15,495 bases of DNA, taken from the NCBI GenBank assembly GCA_964517075.1, contig CAZFAT010000394.1:1-15495 (forward strand), in the 5' to 3' direction. A program made the position numbers and the translations under genes. The notes under the pieces are model-generated. The model was not told the DNA's origin. It did no database searches and saw only the letters and a list, made by a program, of their open reading frames with translations. Below are positions 6,002 through 12,862 of the stretch, piece by piece; positions within the stretch are counted from its first letter, which is position 1, and every line of letters begins with the position of its first letter. This DNA is from CAZFAT01 sp964517075. Lineage in GTDB: Bacteria > Acidobacteriota > Vicinamibacteria > Vicinamibacterales > SCN-69-37.

Positions 6002-6178
6002 TCACCCGGCGCTGGGATCTTTGGTGCGCGTCCGGGTCACACCCGTGAATATGCCCAAGCCAATGAGCACGACCACCGCGATGCCAATGTAGGTGGTGGA
6101 GACACCCATGACCGAGAGCCCCCAGGCGACGCCCGCGACGAAAATCACGAACCCCAACAGATAGAGCGCGAAGGACAT
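6002..6178 (-). CDS. small two-helix inner-membrane protein (58 aa)
   Basis: A short gene reading MSFALYLLGFVIFVAGVAWG and on to a basic tail TRTRTKDPSAG. Two hydrophobic helices are visible, about residues 4-23 and 28-46, separated by the short turn SVMGVSTT; the basic tail suggests a cytosolic C-terminus. Support for a real gene comes from a strong ribosome site (GGGAGG, 8 nt before ATG 6178), a hydrophobic pattern consistent along the whole length, and a stop placed just before a hairpin. The longer reading frame in another phase covering this stretch (5613-6209) is His/Arg-rich and low in plausibility. The function is unknown; such double-helix peptides are often envelope-stress or complex-associated proteins. 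Confidence 0.75.
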   Translation of the reverse strand: MSFALYLLGFVIFVAGVAWGLSVMGVSTTYIGIAVVVLIGLGIFTGVTRTRTKDPSAG

Positions 6179-6235
6179 GATGTGTGCCTCCCTCGCGGAC
6201 TACTCGCAAGTCCCGTGCCCGGCGTAGCCGGTCCC

Positions 6236-6268
6236 GGGGCGGCCTGAAACTCGCTCGTCAGCCGCCCC
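6236..6268 (-). terminator. terminator-like hairpin downstream of the lipoprotein gene
   Basis: GGGGCGG (6236-6242) pairs with CCGCCCC (6262-6268), and CTGA (6244-6247) pairs with TCAG (6258-6261), giving 11 pairs with one bulged C and a 10-base loop. It is about 46 nt beyond the lipoprotein stop at 6315 on the minus strand and just before the ribosome site of the 58-residue gene. There is no T-tract. The remainder of the 136-base gap shows nothing else clear. Confidence 0.4.
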
Positions 6269-6314
6269 GTCTGCCCAGCGGGCCTCCCCAGGATGGGCAA
6301 CAGGCGGCCGGTAC

Positions 6315-7022
6315 CTACGCCGGGTCGAAGCGGGCCGACACCCGCGTGATGTAGATCGATGTCGTGCCCTCGAACCCCGAGTCCGTGCCGGTGAATACCC
6401 AGAGATGGCCCTGCCCGTCGGCCCTCACCGTCACGGTGCCGGAGCCGCTGGTGAAGCTCTTGAGTTCCCACACGCGCTGGCCGCTGGCGCAGGGCAACGT
6501 GCCCTCGATCGTGCCGAGGACGAGCGCGGCCGCGCCCGGATTGGCCTGAGAACCCTGGTCGACGTTCAGCCGAAGCATGCCCGATCCATCAACGACCGCC
6601 ACCGGCTCGATCCCCGACGCGCCCGCCTTGAGATAGACCGACTGTCCGGGCGAGCCGCCAATCCCGCCGCAGTCGGCCGGGACATCGGTGGCGATCTCCA
6701 CCGTCAAGCTCGCGCGGTAACTGGTGTTGGGACGGAAGCCGGTCAGCCGGCGCTTCACGAACATGAAGAGATCGTCCGTGTGGTTGTTGCCGGAGAGGAA
6801 ATGCGCGGATCGACCCGGGCCGAGGGGCGCGGGGATCGCTCGATAAGCGCCCTCCAGCTCCATGAACGCTTCCTCGCCGGCGCGATAGTCCGCAAAGCCG
6901 GCCGTCCACTCCTGCGGTCCGGCCGCGAAGTCGAAGCTGACATCGGTCGGAGCTCCGGGTGACGTCGAACTGGTGCAGGCTGAAAGCAGGACCGCCAGAC
7001 CGGCCGCGGCGAGGGTCCTCAC
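6315..7022 (-). CDS. predicted lipoprotein of unknown function (235 aa)
   Basis: A short signal with a good lipobox (VLLSAC, Cys16) predicts a lipid-anchored envelope protein. After a Ser/Thr/Pro linker the mature part looks like one beta-rich domain. Distinctive segments are WTAGFADYRAG (39-49), FLSGNNHTDDLFMFVKRRL (75-93), a cluster CGGIGGSPGQSVYLKAGASG (118-137), and GHLWVFTGTDSGFEGTTSIY (205-224). Two Cys in the mature chain (118 and 178) could form a disulfide. The pattern recalls carbohydrate-binding or jelly-roll folds, but I cannot name a family. Translation begins at GTG 7022, overlapping the TGA of the upstream dehydrogenase by four bases (GTGA), so the two are translationally coupled. 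A longer in-frame start further upstream would lie inside the dehydrogenase gene and is rejected. Confidence 0.82.
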   Translation of the reverse strand: MRTLAAAGLAVLLSACTSSTSPGAPTDVSFDFAAGPQEWTAGFADYRAGEEAFMELEGAYRAIPAPLGPGRSAHFLSGNNHTDDLFMFVKRRLTGFRPNTSYRASLTVEIATDVPADCGGIGGSPGQSVYLKAGASGIEPVAVVDGSGMLRLNVDQGSQANPGAAALVLGTIEGTLPCASGQRVWELKSFTSGSGTVTVRADGQGHLWVFTGTDSGFEGTTSIYITRVSARFDPA

Positions 7023-7900
7023 CGCGCCGCTTTCTGCTCCAGCCTCCCGAACAGGCTGGTTGTATCCCCACGGCCGCCGCCCTGCCGCTGCACGTCGGCG
7101 AAGAACTGATCGACGAGGGCGGTCACGGGGAGCGAGGCGCCGTTGCGGCGTGCCTCGTCGGCGCAGATCGCGAGGTCCTTGCGCATCCAGTCCACGGAGA
7201 ACCCCGGCGCGAAATTGCTGTCCGCCATGGCCCGGTAGCGGTTCTCCATCTGCCAGGACTGCGCGGCGCCTTTGGAAATCGTCGCGATGACCTGATCGAT
7301 ATCGAGGCCGGCGCGCCGCGCGAAGTGCACGCCCTCGGCGAGGGCCTGCAGCAGGCCGGCGATGCAGATCTGGTTGACCATCTTCGTGAGCTGGCCCGAG
7401 CCGGCCGGCCCCATGTGCCGACACATCCGCGCGTAGGCGGCGATGACCGGCTCGACACGCGCGAAGGGCTCGGCCTCTCCGCCGCACATCACGGTGAGCA
7501 CACCGTTCTCTGCGCCAGGCTGGCCGCCCGACACGGGCGCGTCGACGAAGTGGAAGCCGCGCGCCCGCGCCACCGCGTGCAGCTCGCGCGCGATTTCCGC
7601 CGACGCCGTCGTGTGATCGACGAACACCGCGCCCTTGTCCATCGCACCAAACGCCCCGTCGGGCCCGAGCGTGATCTCGCGCAAATCGGCGTCATTGCCG
7701 ACGCAGGCGCAGACGACCTGCTGGCCCGCCGCCGCGGCTTTCGGCGTCGGGGCGGCCCGGCCGCCATGCCGCGACACCCAGGCCTCGGCCCTGGCGGCGG
7801 TCCGGTTGTAGACGGTCACGTCGTGGCCGCCCTTGTTCTTCAGGTGGCCGGCCATTGGAAAGCCCATCACACCAAGACCTATGAACGCGACCTTCGCCAT
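7019..7900 (-). CDS. NAD(P)-dependent beta-hydroxyacid dehydrogenase (3-hydroxyisobutyrate dehydrogenase family), 293 aa
   Basis: A cytosolic oxidoreductase of full family length. The cofactor loop is GLGVMGFPMAGHL (8-20). At the end of the second strand the sequence is YNRT (31-34), with Asn-Arg rather than an acidic residue, which in this family points to NADP(H) rather than NAD(H). The substrate-binding signature DAPVSGG is at 120-126 and the catalytic Lys is K173 in GSGQLTKMVNQ (167-177). The C-terminal helical domain has the expected MRKDL segment. Substrates in the family include 3-hydroxyisobutyrate, tartronate semialdehyde, gamma-hydroxybutyrate/succinic semialdehyde and 4-hydroxybutyrate; the exact one cannot be read here. 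ATG 7900 has AGGAG 8 nt upstream. Its stop overlaps the start of the lipoprotein gene. Confidence 0.93.
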   Translation of the reverse strand: MAKVAFIGLGVMGFPMAGHLKNKGGHDVTVYNRTAARAEAWVSRHGGRAAPTPKAAAAGQQVVCACVGNDADLREITLGPDGAFGAMDKGAVFVDHTTASAEIARELHAVARARGFHFVDAPVSGGQPGAENGVLTVMCGGEAEPFARVEPVIAAYARMCRHMGPAGSGQLTKMVNQICIAGLLQALAEGVHFARRAGLDIDQVIATISKGAAQSWQMENRYRAMADSNFAPGFSVDWMRKDLAICADEARRNGASLPVTALVDQFFADVQRQGGGRGDTTSLFGRLEQKAAR

Positions 7901-8053
7901 TGAATCCGCTCCTCTCTCTCTCCCTGGACCAGCCCGTCGTCGCGCCCGCGTTGCGAGCGCCGCCTCATGCCAATTCTCGGCAGCCTCACCCAGAACGCGT
8001 GCGGTTCGGCGTCTTCGGGCGGCGATCGCGGTGGCGACCGCCGTCCGGCCGGC

Positions 8054-8069
8054 TGGCACGGCTTCTGCA
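8054..8069 (+). promoter_or_regulatory. candidate sigma-54 promoter
   Basis: TGGCACGGCTTCTGCA matches the RpoN consensus (TGGCAC-N5-TTGCA) except for one base, with GG and GC dinucleotides exactly 10 nt apart. A start about 12 nt past the GC would fall near 8080, only about 2 nt before the ATG at 8082, so the mRNA would be nearly leaderless. That is unusual and lowers confidence. The rest of the 181-base divergent gap (7901-8081) holds the dehydrogenase ribosome site and no other clear element. Confidence 0.35.
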
Positions 8070-8081
8070 CTGCACGCCGGC

Positions 8082-8345
8082 ATGACACACGCGGTTGAAA
8101 CCCGGCAAGCATCTCACGACCCTTCGACGATCGTCCGCTGGGAATTCGCCCGCGGCGCCCAGCGCGTCAGTTGCCAGATCGATCGCATCGGCCGCGCCTT
8201 TCAGGTCGCCGTCGTTCCGTACCGGGACCTGCGACAGGCCTCGATCGAAACCTTCCAGCACGCCGCCGAAGCGCTCGGCCGCCACGCCTCACTCGCGACG
8301 TCGCTTCGCACCAGCGGCTGGAAACTCGTTTCCTATACGAACTAG
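8082..8345 (+). CDS. small protein of unknown function (87 aa)
   Basis: I do not recognise a named domain. The product starts MTHAVETRQASHDPSTIVRW, then alternates strand-like segments (RVSCQIDRIG, 28-37; FQVAVVPYRD, 40-49) with a helix (ASIETFQHAAEALGRHASLA, 53-72) and ends GWKLVSYTN. This fits a compact alpha/beta cytosolic protein without a signal. The sequence composition is protein-like throughout, and the frame ends at a TAG 12 bases from the convergent glycosyltransferase stop. ATG 8082 is chosen because the upstream extension to 7833 overlaps the dehydrogenase gene and its sequence looks non-coding. There is no evident ribosome site, which fits with the possible very short leader. Confidence 0.65.
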   Translation: MTHAVETRQASHDPSTIVRWEFARGAQRVSCQIDRIGRAFQVAVVPYRDLRQASIETFQHAAEALGRHASLATSLRTSGWKLVSYTN

Positions 8346-8357
8346 AGCAGTTTTCAG

Positions 8358-9614
8358 TCAGCCCAACGCCGCCTCGATCGCCTCGCACGCCGCGCCGGGA
8401 CCGTCTTCGCTCGCGATGACCTGGCGGGCACGTTCAGCCTCCACCCGATAATCAGACTTCGTCAACAACGCCTCGATGGCCGCGGCCACGCGCGTGGCCC
8501 GGTAACGCCGCGCGTCCACCACCCGCGCGACGCCCAGGCGTTCCACGCGATGCGCGTTGTCGGGCTGATCGTGCGCGTGCGGCACGACCAGCATCGGCCG
8601 GCCGGCGGCCAGCGCCCGGGCCGTCGTGCCAATCCCGCCGTGATGCACGATGACGGCCGCGCGCGAAAAGACGAGGTGATGCGGCGCGTAGTCCACCGCC
8701 AGCATGCCCGGCGGGAGCGGCCGCGCGAGAAACGCGGGGTCCTGACGGCCGACCAGCAGCAGCGCCCGACGACCGATCGCACGCGCCGCCTCCACGCTTT
8801 CCCGATAGAACGTCCCCGCCGCCCCCACCGCCGATGTGCCGAGCGTAAACACGACCGGCGGTTCCCCGTCGTCCAGGAACCGCCCGACTCCCGGCGCCGT
8901 AGGCGTGAGGTCGTCGTGAAACGCGAAGCCGGTGACGCGCGTCGTGGGCGGCCAGTCCGCCTGCGGCGCGGCCAGCAGCCGGGAGAAGAGGGCCAGCGTC
9001 CCGTGCGGTGAGAACTGCCCCTCGTAGAGCGGTTCGCCCGTGTCGGAGAGCCGCAGTTCCGCGCGGAGCGCGCGCACGGGCCCGGTCCAGGGCCGCGTGA
9101 TCCGCCGCGCGAGCGCGAAGAACGCACGCGCCGCCCAGGGCCTGTGGCGCCAGAGCTGCACGGCCGGCGGCAGCGGGGGCAGCACCGGGTAGTCGGTCAG
9201 TGAAAAGAACGACGTCGGCGCCAGCACGGACGACAGCCACCGCACGCCGTGCGCGCGGGCCGCAAGAGGCGCCGCAAACGTGATCGGATGGGTCACGACG
9301 AGGTCGGCGGTTCTCACGACGGGCGCGAGATCCTCGAACGCGTCGCGCACCGCCGGTGCGGTGACTTCGCCGATGACGACACGGCCGCCGCGCGCCGGAT
9401 CCATGACCCGGGCAATGAGCGCGGTGTCCGATGGATCGAGCGCGGGCCGCATCGGGTGGAACGCGAGGCCGGTCTGTCCAACGAGATCGCGGTAGTACGG
9501 GGCCGTGGCAATCACCGGTTGGTGGCCCCGCTCGCGAAGCCGCGCCGCGACCGCGAGGTACGGGAACAGGTCGCCGTACGAGCCCCAGCAGGCCAGGACG
9601 ATGCGCCGGGACAC
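8358..9614 (-). CDS. GT1-type (UGT/MGT-like) glycosyltransferase, 418 aa
   Basis: A GT-B-fold transferase that moves a sugar from a nucleotide-sugar donor to a lipid or small-molecule acceptor. The N-terminal acceptor domain opens with GSYGDLFPYLAVAARLRERG (11-30), typical of the UGT/MGT and rhamnosyltransferase group. The C-terminal donor domain has VVFTLGTSA (254-262), the donor loop HHGGIGTTARALAAGRPML (324-342), and DQPDNAHRVERLGVARVV (349-366), whose Asp-Gln pair normally binds the sugar. There is no signal or membrane span, so it acts on the cytosolic side. It starts at GTG 9614, 5 nt after the stop of the HerA-like gene, and is probably the last gene of a five-gene run. The acceptor (glycolipid, macrolide or other) is not determined. 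Confidence 0.92.
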   Translation of the reverse strand: MSRRIVLACWGSYGDLFPYLAVAARLRERGHQPVIATAPYYRDLVGQTGLAFHPMRPALDPSDTALIARVMDPARGGRVVIGEVTAPAVRDAFEDLAPVVRTADLVVTHPITFAAPLAARAHGVRWLSSVLAPTSFFSLTDYPVLPPLPPAVQLWRHRPWAARAFFALARRITRPWTGPVRALRAELRLSDTGEPLYEGQFSPHGTLALFSRLLAAPQADWPPTTRVTGFAFHDDLTPTAPGVGRFLDDGEPPVVFTLGTSAVGAAGTFYRESVEAARAIGRRALLLVGRQDPAFLARPLPPGMLAVDYAPHHLVFSRAAVIVHHGGIGTTARALAAGRPMLVVPHAHDQPDNAHRVERLGVARVVDARRYRATRVAAAIEALLTKSDYRVEAERARQVIASEDGPGAACEAIEAALG

Positions 9615-9619
9615 GGGTG

Positions 9620-11134
9620 CTACCGGCGTCCGCCGAAGATCGATCCGAGGACGCCGCGGAGGACCTGACGGCCCACGCCCGAGCCGACGCTGCGCGCGGC
9701 GCTGCGCGCGGCCGACTCGAGAATCCCCTCGCGCTTGCCGCCACGCGGACCGGTCGATCCAAAGAGCACGTCCGACAGCGAACCGGTGCCCGCCTGGGGA
9801 CGCGACGCAGGCGAGGGCGCGGACCGGGTCGCTTCATCGGGCTGGCGTGCCGACGCGCGAGCGGCGAGCGTCTCGTAGGCCGACTCACGATCCACGGCCT
9901 TCTCGTAGTGGCCCCGGACGAGCGATCCGTCGAGGGCCGCACGGCGTTCGGCGTCGGTGATGGGTCCGATCCGCGACGCGGGCGGCAGGATCCAGGCGCG
10001 CTCGACGACCGTGGGCGATCCGCGCTCGTCGAGGCAGGAGACGAGGGCCTCCCCCACCGCGAGCTCGGCAATGGCCGCTCCGGTGTCGATCGCGGGGTTC
10101 GCGCGCAGTGTTTCGGCGGCCGTCCGCACCGCCTTCTGATCGCGCGGCGTGAAGGCGCGGAGGGCGTGCTGGACGCGATTGCCCAGCTGTCCCAGCACAC
10201 GGTCCGGCACGTCCAGCGGGTTCTGCGTGACGAAGTACACGCCCACACCCTTCGAACGAATCAGGCGCACCACCTGTTCGATCTTCTCGATGAGCGCCTC
10301 CGGGGCGTCGGTGAACAGCAGGTGCGCTTCATCGAAGAAGAAGACGAGCCGGGGCTTCTCGGGATCGCCAACCTCCGGCAGCTGCTCGAACAGCTCCGCG
10401 AGCACCCAGAGCAGGAACGTCGCGTACGCCTTCGGCGCCTGCATGAGCCGATCGGCCGCGAGGATGTTCACCATGCCGCGGCCGTCCACGCCGGTCTGCA
10501 GCAGATCCTGAACGTCGAGCATCGGCTCGCCGAAGAACTGGCCGCCGCTCTGCGCTTCGAGCGCCAGGAGCGCGCGCTGAATCGCGCCCACCGACGCCGC
10601 CGACACGTTCCCGTACTCCGTCTGGAGCCGCTTGCCGTGCTCGGCGGCGAACTGCAGCATCGCCCGCAGGTCCTTCAGATCGAGGAGCAGCAGGCCATTG
10701 TCGTCAGCCACCTTGAAGACCAGCGTGAGGACGCCACTCTGTGTCTCGTTGAGGTTCAACAGCCGCGAGAGCAGCAGCGGCCCCATGTCGGAAATCGTCG
10801 CGCGCACGGGATGGCCGGCCTCGCCGAAGACGTCCCAGAACGTCACGGGGCTCGCCGACCAGGCGGGCGCGTCGATGCCGAGCCGCGTCAGCCGCTCGGT
10901 CAGCTTGGGTGACGCACTCCCGGCCGCCGCCAGGCCCGCGAGATCGCCCTTCACGTCCGCCATGAACGTGGGCACGCCGATCCGCGAGAACCCTTCGGCC
11001 AGAACCTGCAGCGTAACCGTCTTGCCCGTGCCGGTCGCGCCCGTGATCAGCCCATGCCGGTTGGCCAGGGCAGGCAGAAGCGCCAGGGAGCGTCCATCGT
11101 GTGTCCGGGCGAAATCAATGGAAGTCGAAGGCAC
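9620..11134 (-). CDS. HerA-like/DUF853 (YjgR-type) ATPase, 504 aa
   Basis: A cytosolic P-loop ATPase of the HerA/FtsK group, close to the length of E. coli YjgR. Walker A is GATGTGKT (32-39), preceded by RHGLI, and the strand after it ends in FMADVKGDLAGL (57-68), characteristic of the DUF853 family. Walker B is LVFFFDEAH (263-271). A sensor-like motif TQNP is at 303-306 and a likely Arg finger region at about 316-330. The C-terminal 90 residues are low in complexity (Ser, Ala, Pro, Arg) and end in a Gly/Arg-rich tail (VLGSIFGGRR). The biological role of this family is not settled; DNA or protein translocation is proposed from the fold. The start is GTG 11134, 20 nt after the VWA gene stop, with no obvious ribosome site. 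Confidence 0.93.
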   Translation of the reverse strand: MPSTSIDFARTHDGRSLALLPALANRHGLITGATGTGKTVTLQVLAEGFSRIGVPTFMADVKGDLAGLAAAGSASPKLTERLTRLGIDAPAWSASPVTFWDVFGEAGHPVRATISDMGPLLLSRLLNLNETQSGVLTLVFKVADDNGLLLLDLKDLRAMLQFAAEHGKRLQTEYGNVSAASVGAIQRALLALEAQSGGQFFGEPMLDVQDLLQTGVDGRGMVNILAADRLMQAPKAYATFLLWVLAELFEQLPEVGDPEKPRLVFFFDEAHLLFTDAPEALIEKIEQVVRLIRSKGVGVYFVTQNPLDVPDRVLGQLGNRVQHALRAFTPRDQKAVRTAAETLRANPAIDTGAAIAELAVGEALVSCLDERGSPTVVERAWILPPASRIGPITDAERRAALDGSLVRGHYEKAVDRESAYETLAARASARQPDEATRSAPSPASRPQAGTGSLSDVLFGSTGPRGGKREGILESAARSAARSVGSGVGRQVLRGVLGSIFGGRR

Positions 11135-11154
11135 GGATAACAGGCTACGACCGA

Positions 11155-12099
11155 TTACGGGGCCGGCTTGGGTGCCGACGGGGCCTGATAGTTGCGGCGG
11201 GCGCGGGCGTCGAGGTCCTTGACCTTCAGGCGCACCTCAATCTTGTGCGACTTGCCGTCGCGCGCGGGGGGCGAGAAGCCCAGCAGGTACTGGCTGTGCA
11301 GTTCGTCGACGACGCGCGCGAAGGTGGCGCCGAGATCGACGCGCGGGCGAATTTCGAAGTAGCCGCCACCCGATTCGATGGCCGTGAGGCTCAGCCCTGG
11401 ATCGGGCATTCCGGCCATCAGCCGGTCCTGCATCGACTGGCCGGGCAGTCCAATCGCCGACGTACCACTGCGGAGGCCAATGCCGTAGATCATGACGTTC
11501 TCACGCCGCGCGCGTTCGATGATTTCGAGCTGGCTGATGAACCGCCGGCGGAAACTCACCGGCTCCTCGTTCTTCCCGTCGCTCAGGACGAGCACGACGC
11601 GGCGGCGATCCGTCTCCTCGAAGGCCGCCATGGCCTCGTTCACCGCGCGCCAGAGCGGCGTCGGCGCGTCCGCCTCGATGCCGATGGGCAGGGCTTCCCG
11701 AAGCGTCTGCGGGTCGCGGGTGAACGTGGGGCTGATCGCGACGGCCCGGCCGAAGGTACCGACCTTGGCCACGTCGGCGTCGCCGAGCCGGGCGAACAGA
11801 TGCTCGGACGCCGCTCGCAGCAGACCGAGATTCCCGCGCATGCTGCCGCTCACGTCGAGCAGGACGATCAGCTGGATGGGCTGAGGCGAGTTGTCGAAGA
11901 GCGTCAGCGGCTGCGGCCGGCCGTTGTCGCGCACTTCGAATTGCTCCTGCGTCAACGTCGTCACCAGCCGTTCATCGTCATCGAGCACGGTGACGAAGAC
12001 GCGGACCGTGTCCGCCGTTCCACGAAACACGGGTCCCTGAGCGGCCAGACCGGTGGCGACCAGCACGAGAGCGGCGACGCAAAGGTGAAGGCGTGTCAT
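11155..12099 (-). CDS. exported VWA-domain protein of the acidobacterial VWFA-related type (314 aa)
   Basis: A secreted von Willebrand factor A protein. The N-terminus is a signal peptide (LHLCVAALVLVATGLAAQ, 4-21). A short beta region (VRVFVTVLDDDERLVTTLTQ, 32-51, then EQFEVRDNG) precedes the VWA fold, as in the acidobacterial VWFA-related family. The metal-ion adhesion site is complete: D82-x-S84-x-S86 (DVSGS), T147 (TPLW) and D174 (LSDGKNE). The C-terminal part contains HSQYLLGFSPPARDGK (268-283), also typical of the family. It probably binds a protein partner outside the inner membrane in a divalent-metal-dependent way. ATG 12099 has GAGG 8 nt upstream. A weak extended -10 (TGGTATGAC on the minus strand, 12140-12148) could allow transcription separate from the upstream peptidase gene. 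Confidence 0.92.
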   Translation of the reverse strand: MTRLHLCVAALVLVATGLAAQGPVFRGTADTVRVFVTVLDDDERLVTTLTQEQFEVRDNGRPQPLTLFDNSPQPIQLIVLLDVSGSMRGNLGLLRAASEHLFARLGDADVAKVGTFGRAVAISPTFTRDPQTLREALPIGIEADAPTPLWRAVNEAMAAFEETDRRRVVLVLSDGKNEEPVSFRRRFISQLEIIERARRENVMIYGIGLRSGTSAIGLPGQSMQDRLMAGMPDPGLSLTAIESGGGYFEIRPRVDLGATFARVVDELHSQYLLGFSPPARDGKSHKIEVRLKVKDLDARARRNYQAPSAPKPAP

Positions 12100-12154
12100 C
12101 GAGCGTTCCTCACGACGGGCGGGCCGGGCATCTCATCAAGTCATACCACGGCCT

Positions 12155-12862
12155 TCACCCGCCCGGGCGTCTTCCCGTCAGGACCGGGAAGGGGTCCACC
12201 GAGGTGCCCTCCCACCAGCGTCGCTCTTCGGTGAGCCGGAAGATGGCGAAGTGCAGGTGCGGCGTGTCCTTCGGCGCGTTGCCGGACGTGCCCACGTAGG
12301 CGATGACCTGACCACGCCGGACGTGCTCCTGCTCGGCCAGTCCGCGCGCATAGCCCTCGAGGTGCGCGTAGTAGTAGACGAACTGATTCGATGGATCGAA
12401 CTGGTAGATGGTCGTGCCGCCGGCGTCGCTCAGGAACAGCCGCGCGATGGTGCCGTCCTCGACCGCCACGACGGGCGTGTGGCGCGGCGCGAGAATGTCC
12501 ATCGCCTCGTGCCGCCGCGAGGCGCCGCGCTGTTCGTCAAAGGTATCGATGAGATCCTCGGCGTCCACACCGGCCACGGGGATGGTGAGCCGTCGCGTCT
12601 TCAACTCCCCGATGGCGACGTCCTCCACGATGTCGGGGAGCTCGGCGGCCGGCGGCGGCACTACGGGCGGCGGCCGCTCGAGGCTCGCCGGCCGGCTGTC
12701 CACGGCGTCGGCTGCGGTGACCGCACCGGGAACAGGGGCCGGGTCGGGCTGGATCCGGCGATTGGAGGCGCGAGACACGGCGAACGCGATCGCGAAGATG
12801 CCGCTCGCGATCGCGATCGCGGCGACTGCCGCGAGCCCCTTCGCCAGGCGCTTTCGGCTCAT
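12155..12862 (-). CDS. membrane-anchored M23 (LytM-type) metallopeptidase, 235 aa
   Basis: A peptidoglycan peptidase of the lysostaphin/LytM family. A basic start and hydrophobic segment (LAAVAAIAIASGIFAIAFAV, 10-29) give a type II anchor or uncleaved signal, followed by a Pro-rich stalk (40-75). The zinc ligands of the catalytic domain are complete: H118 and D122 (RRHEAMD) and H204 in HLH (202-204), with the active-site His at H202 or H167 (YYAHLEG). Downstream of the anchor the enzyme faces the periplasm, where it would cut peptide cross-links. It could instead be a zinc-binding regulator of amidases, but the intact ligands favour activity. ATG 12862 overlaps the TGA of the transpeptidase gene by four bases (ATGA), so the pair is translationally coupled. 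A longer frame to 12940 was rejected for lack of sense. Confidence 0.93.
   Translation of the reverse strand: MSRKRLAKGLAAVAAIAIASGIFAIAFAVSRASNRRIQPDPAPVPGAVTAADAVDSRPASLERPPPVVPPPAAELPDIVEDVAIGELKTRRLTIPVAGVDAEDLIDTFDEQRGASRRHEAMDILAPRHTPVVAVEDGTIARLFLSDAGGTTIYQFDPSNQFVYYYAHLEGYARGLAEQEHVRRGQVIAYVGTSGNAPKDTPHLHFAIFRLTEERRWWEGTSVDPFPVLTGRRPGG

Noticed and set aside
5613..6209. 198-residue minus-strand frame spanning the convergent gap
   Set aside because: It crosses the hairpin and the 80-residue gene, is His/Arg-rich, and is out of phase with the better-supported 58-residue membrane protein.
8452..10248. 598-residue minus-strand frame overlapping the glycosyltransferase and HerA-like genes
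   Set aside because: It is an out-of-phase shadow rich in Arg, Ser and Pro; the in-phase genes carry Walker and donor-binding motifs.
9431..10912. 493-residue plus-strand open frame opposite the HerA-like and glycosyltransferase genes
   Set aside because: It is Arg/His-rich without motifs and antisense to two genes with complete catalytic motifs; long antisense frames are common in GC-rich DNA.
12786..12820. Three GCGATCGC octamers resembling the cyanobacterial HIP1 motif
   Set aside because: They lie in the Ala/Ile-rich transmembrane segment of the M23 peptidase, where GCG-ATC codon use alone creates them; no other enrichment was noticed.
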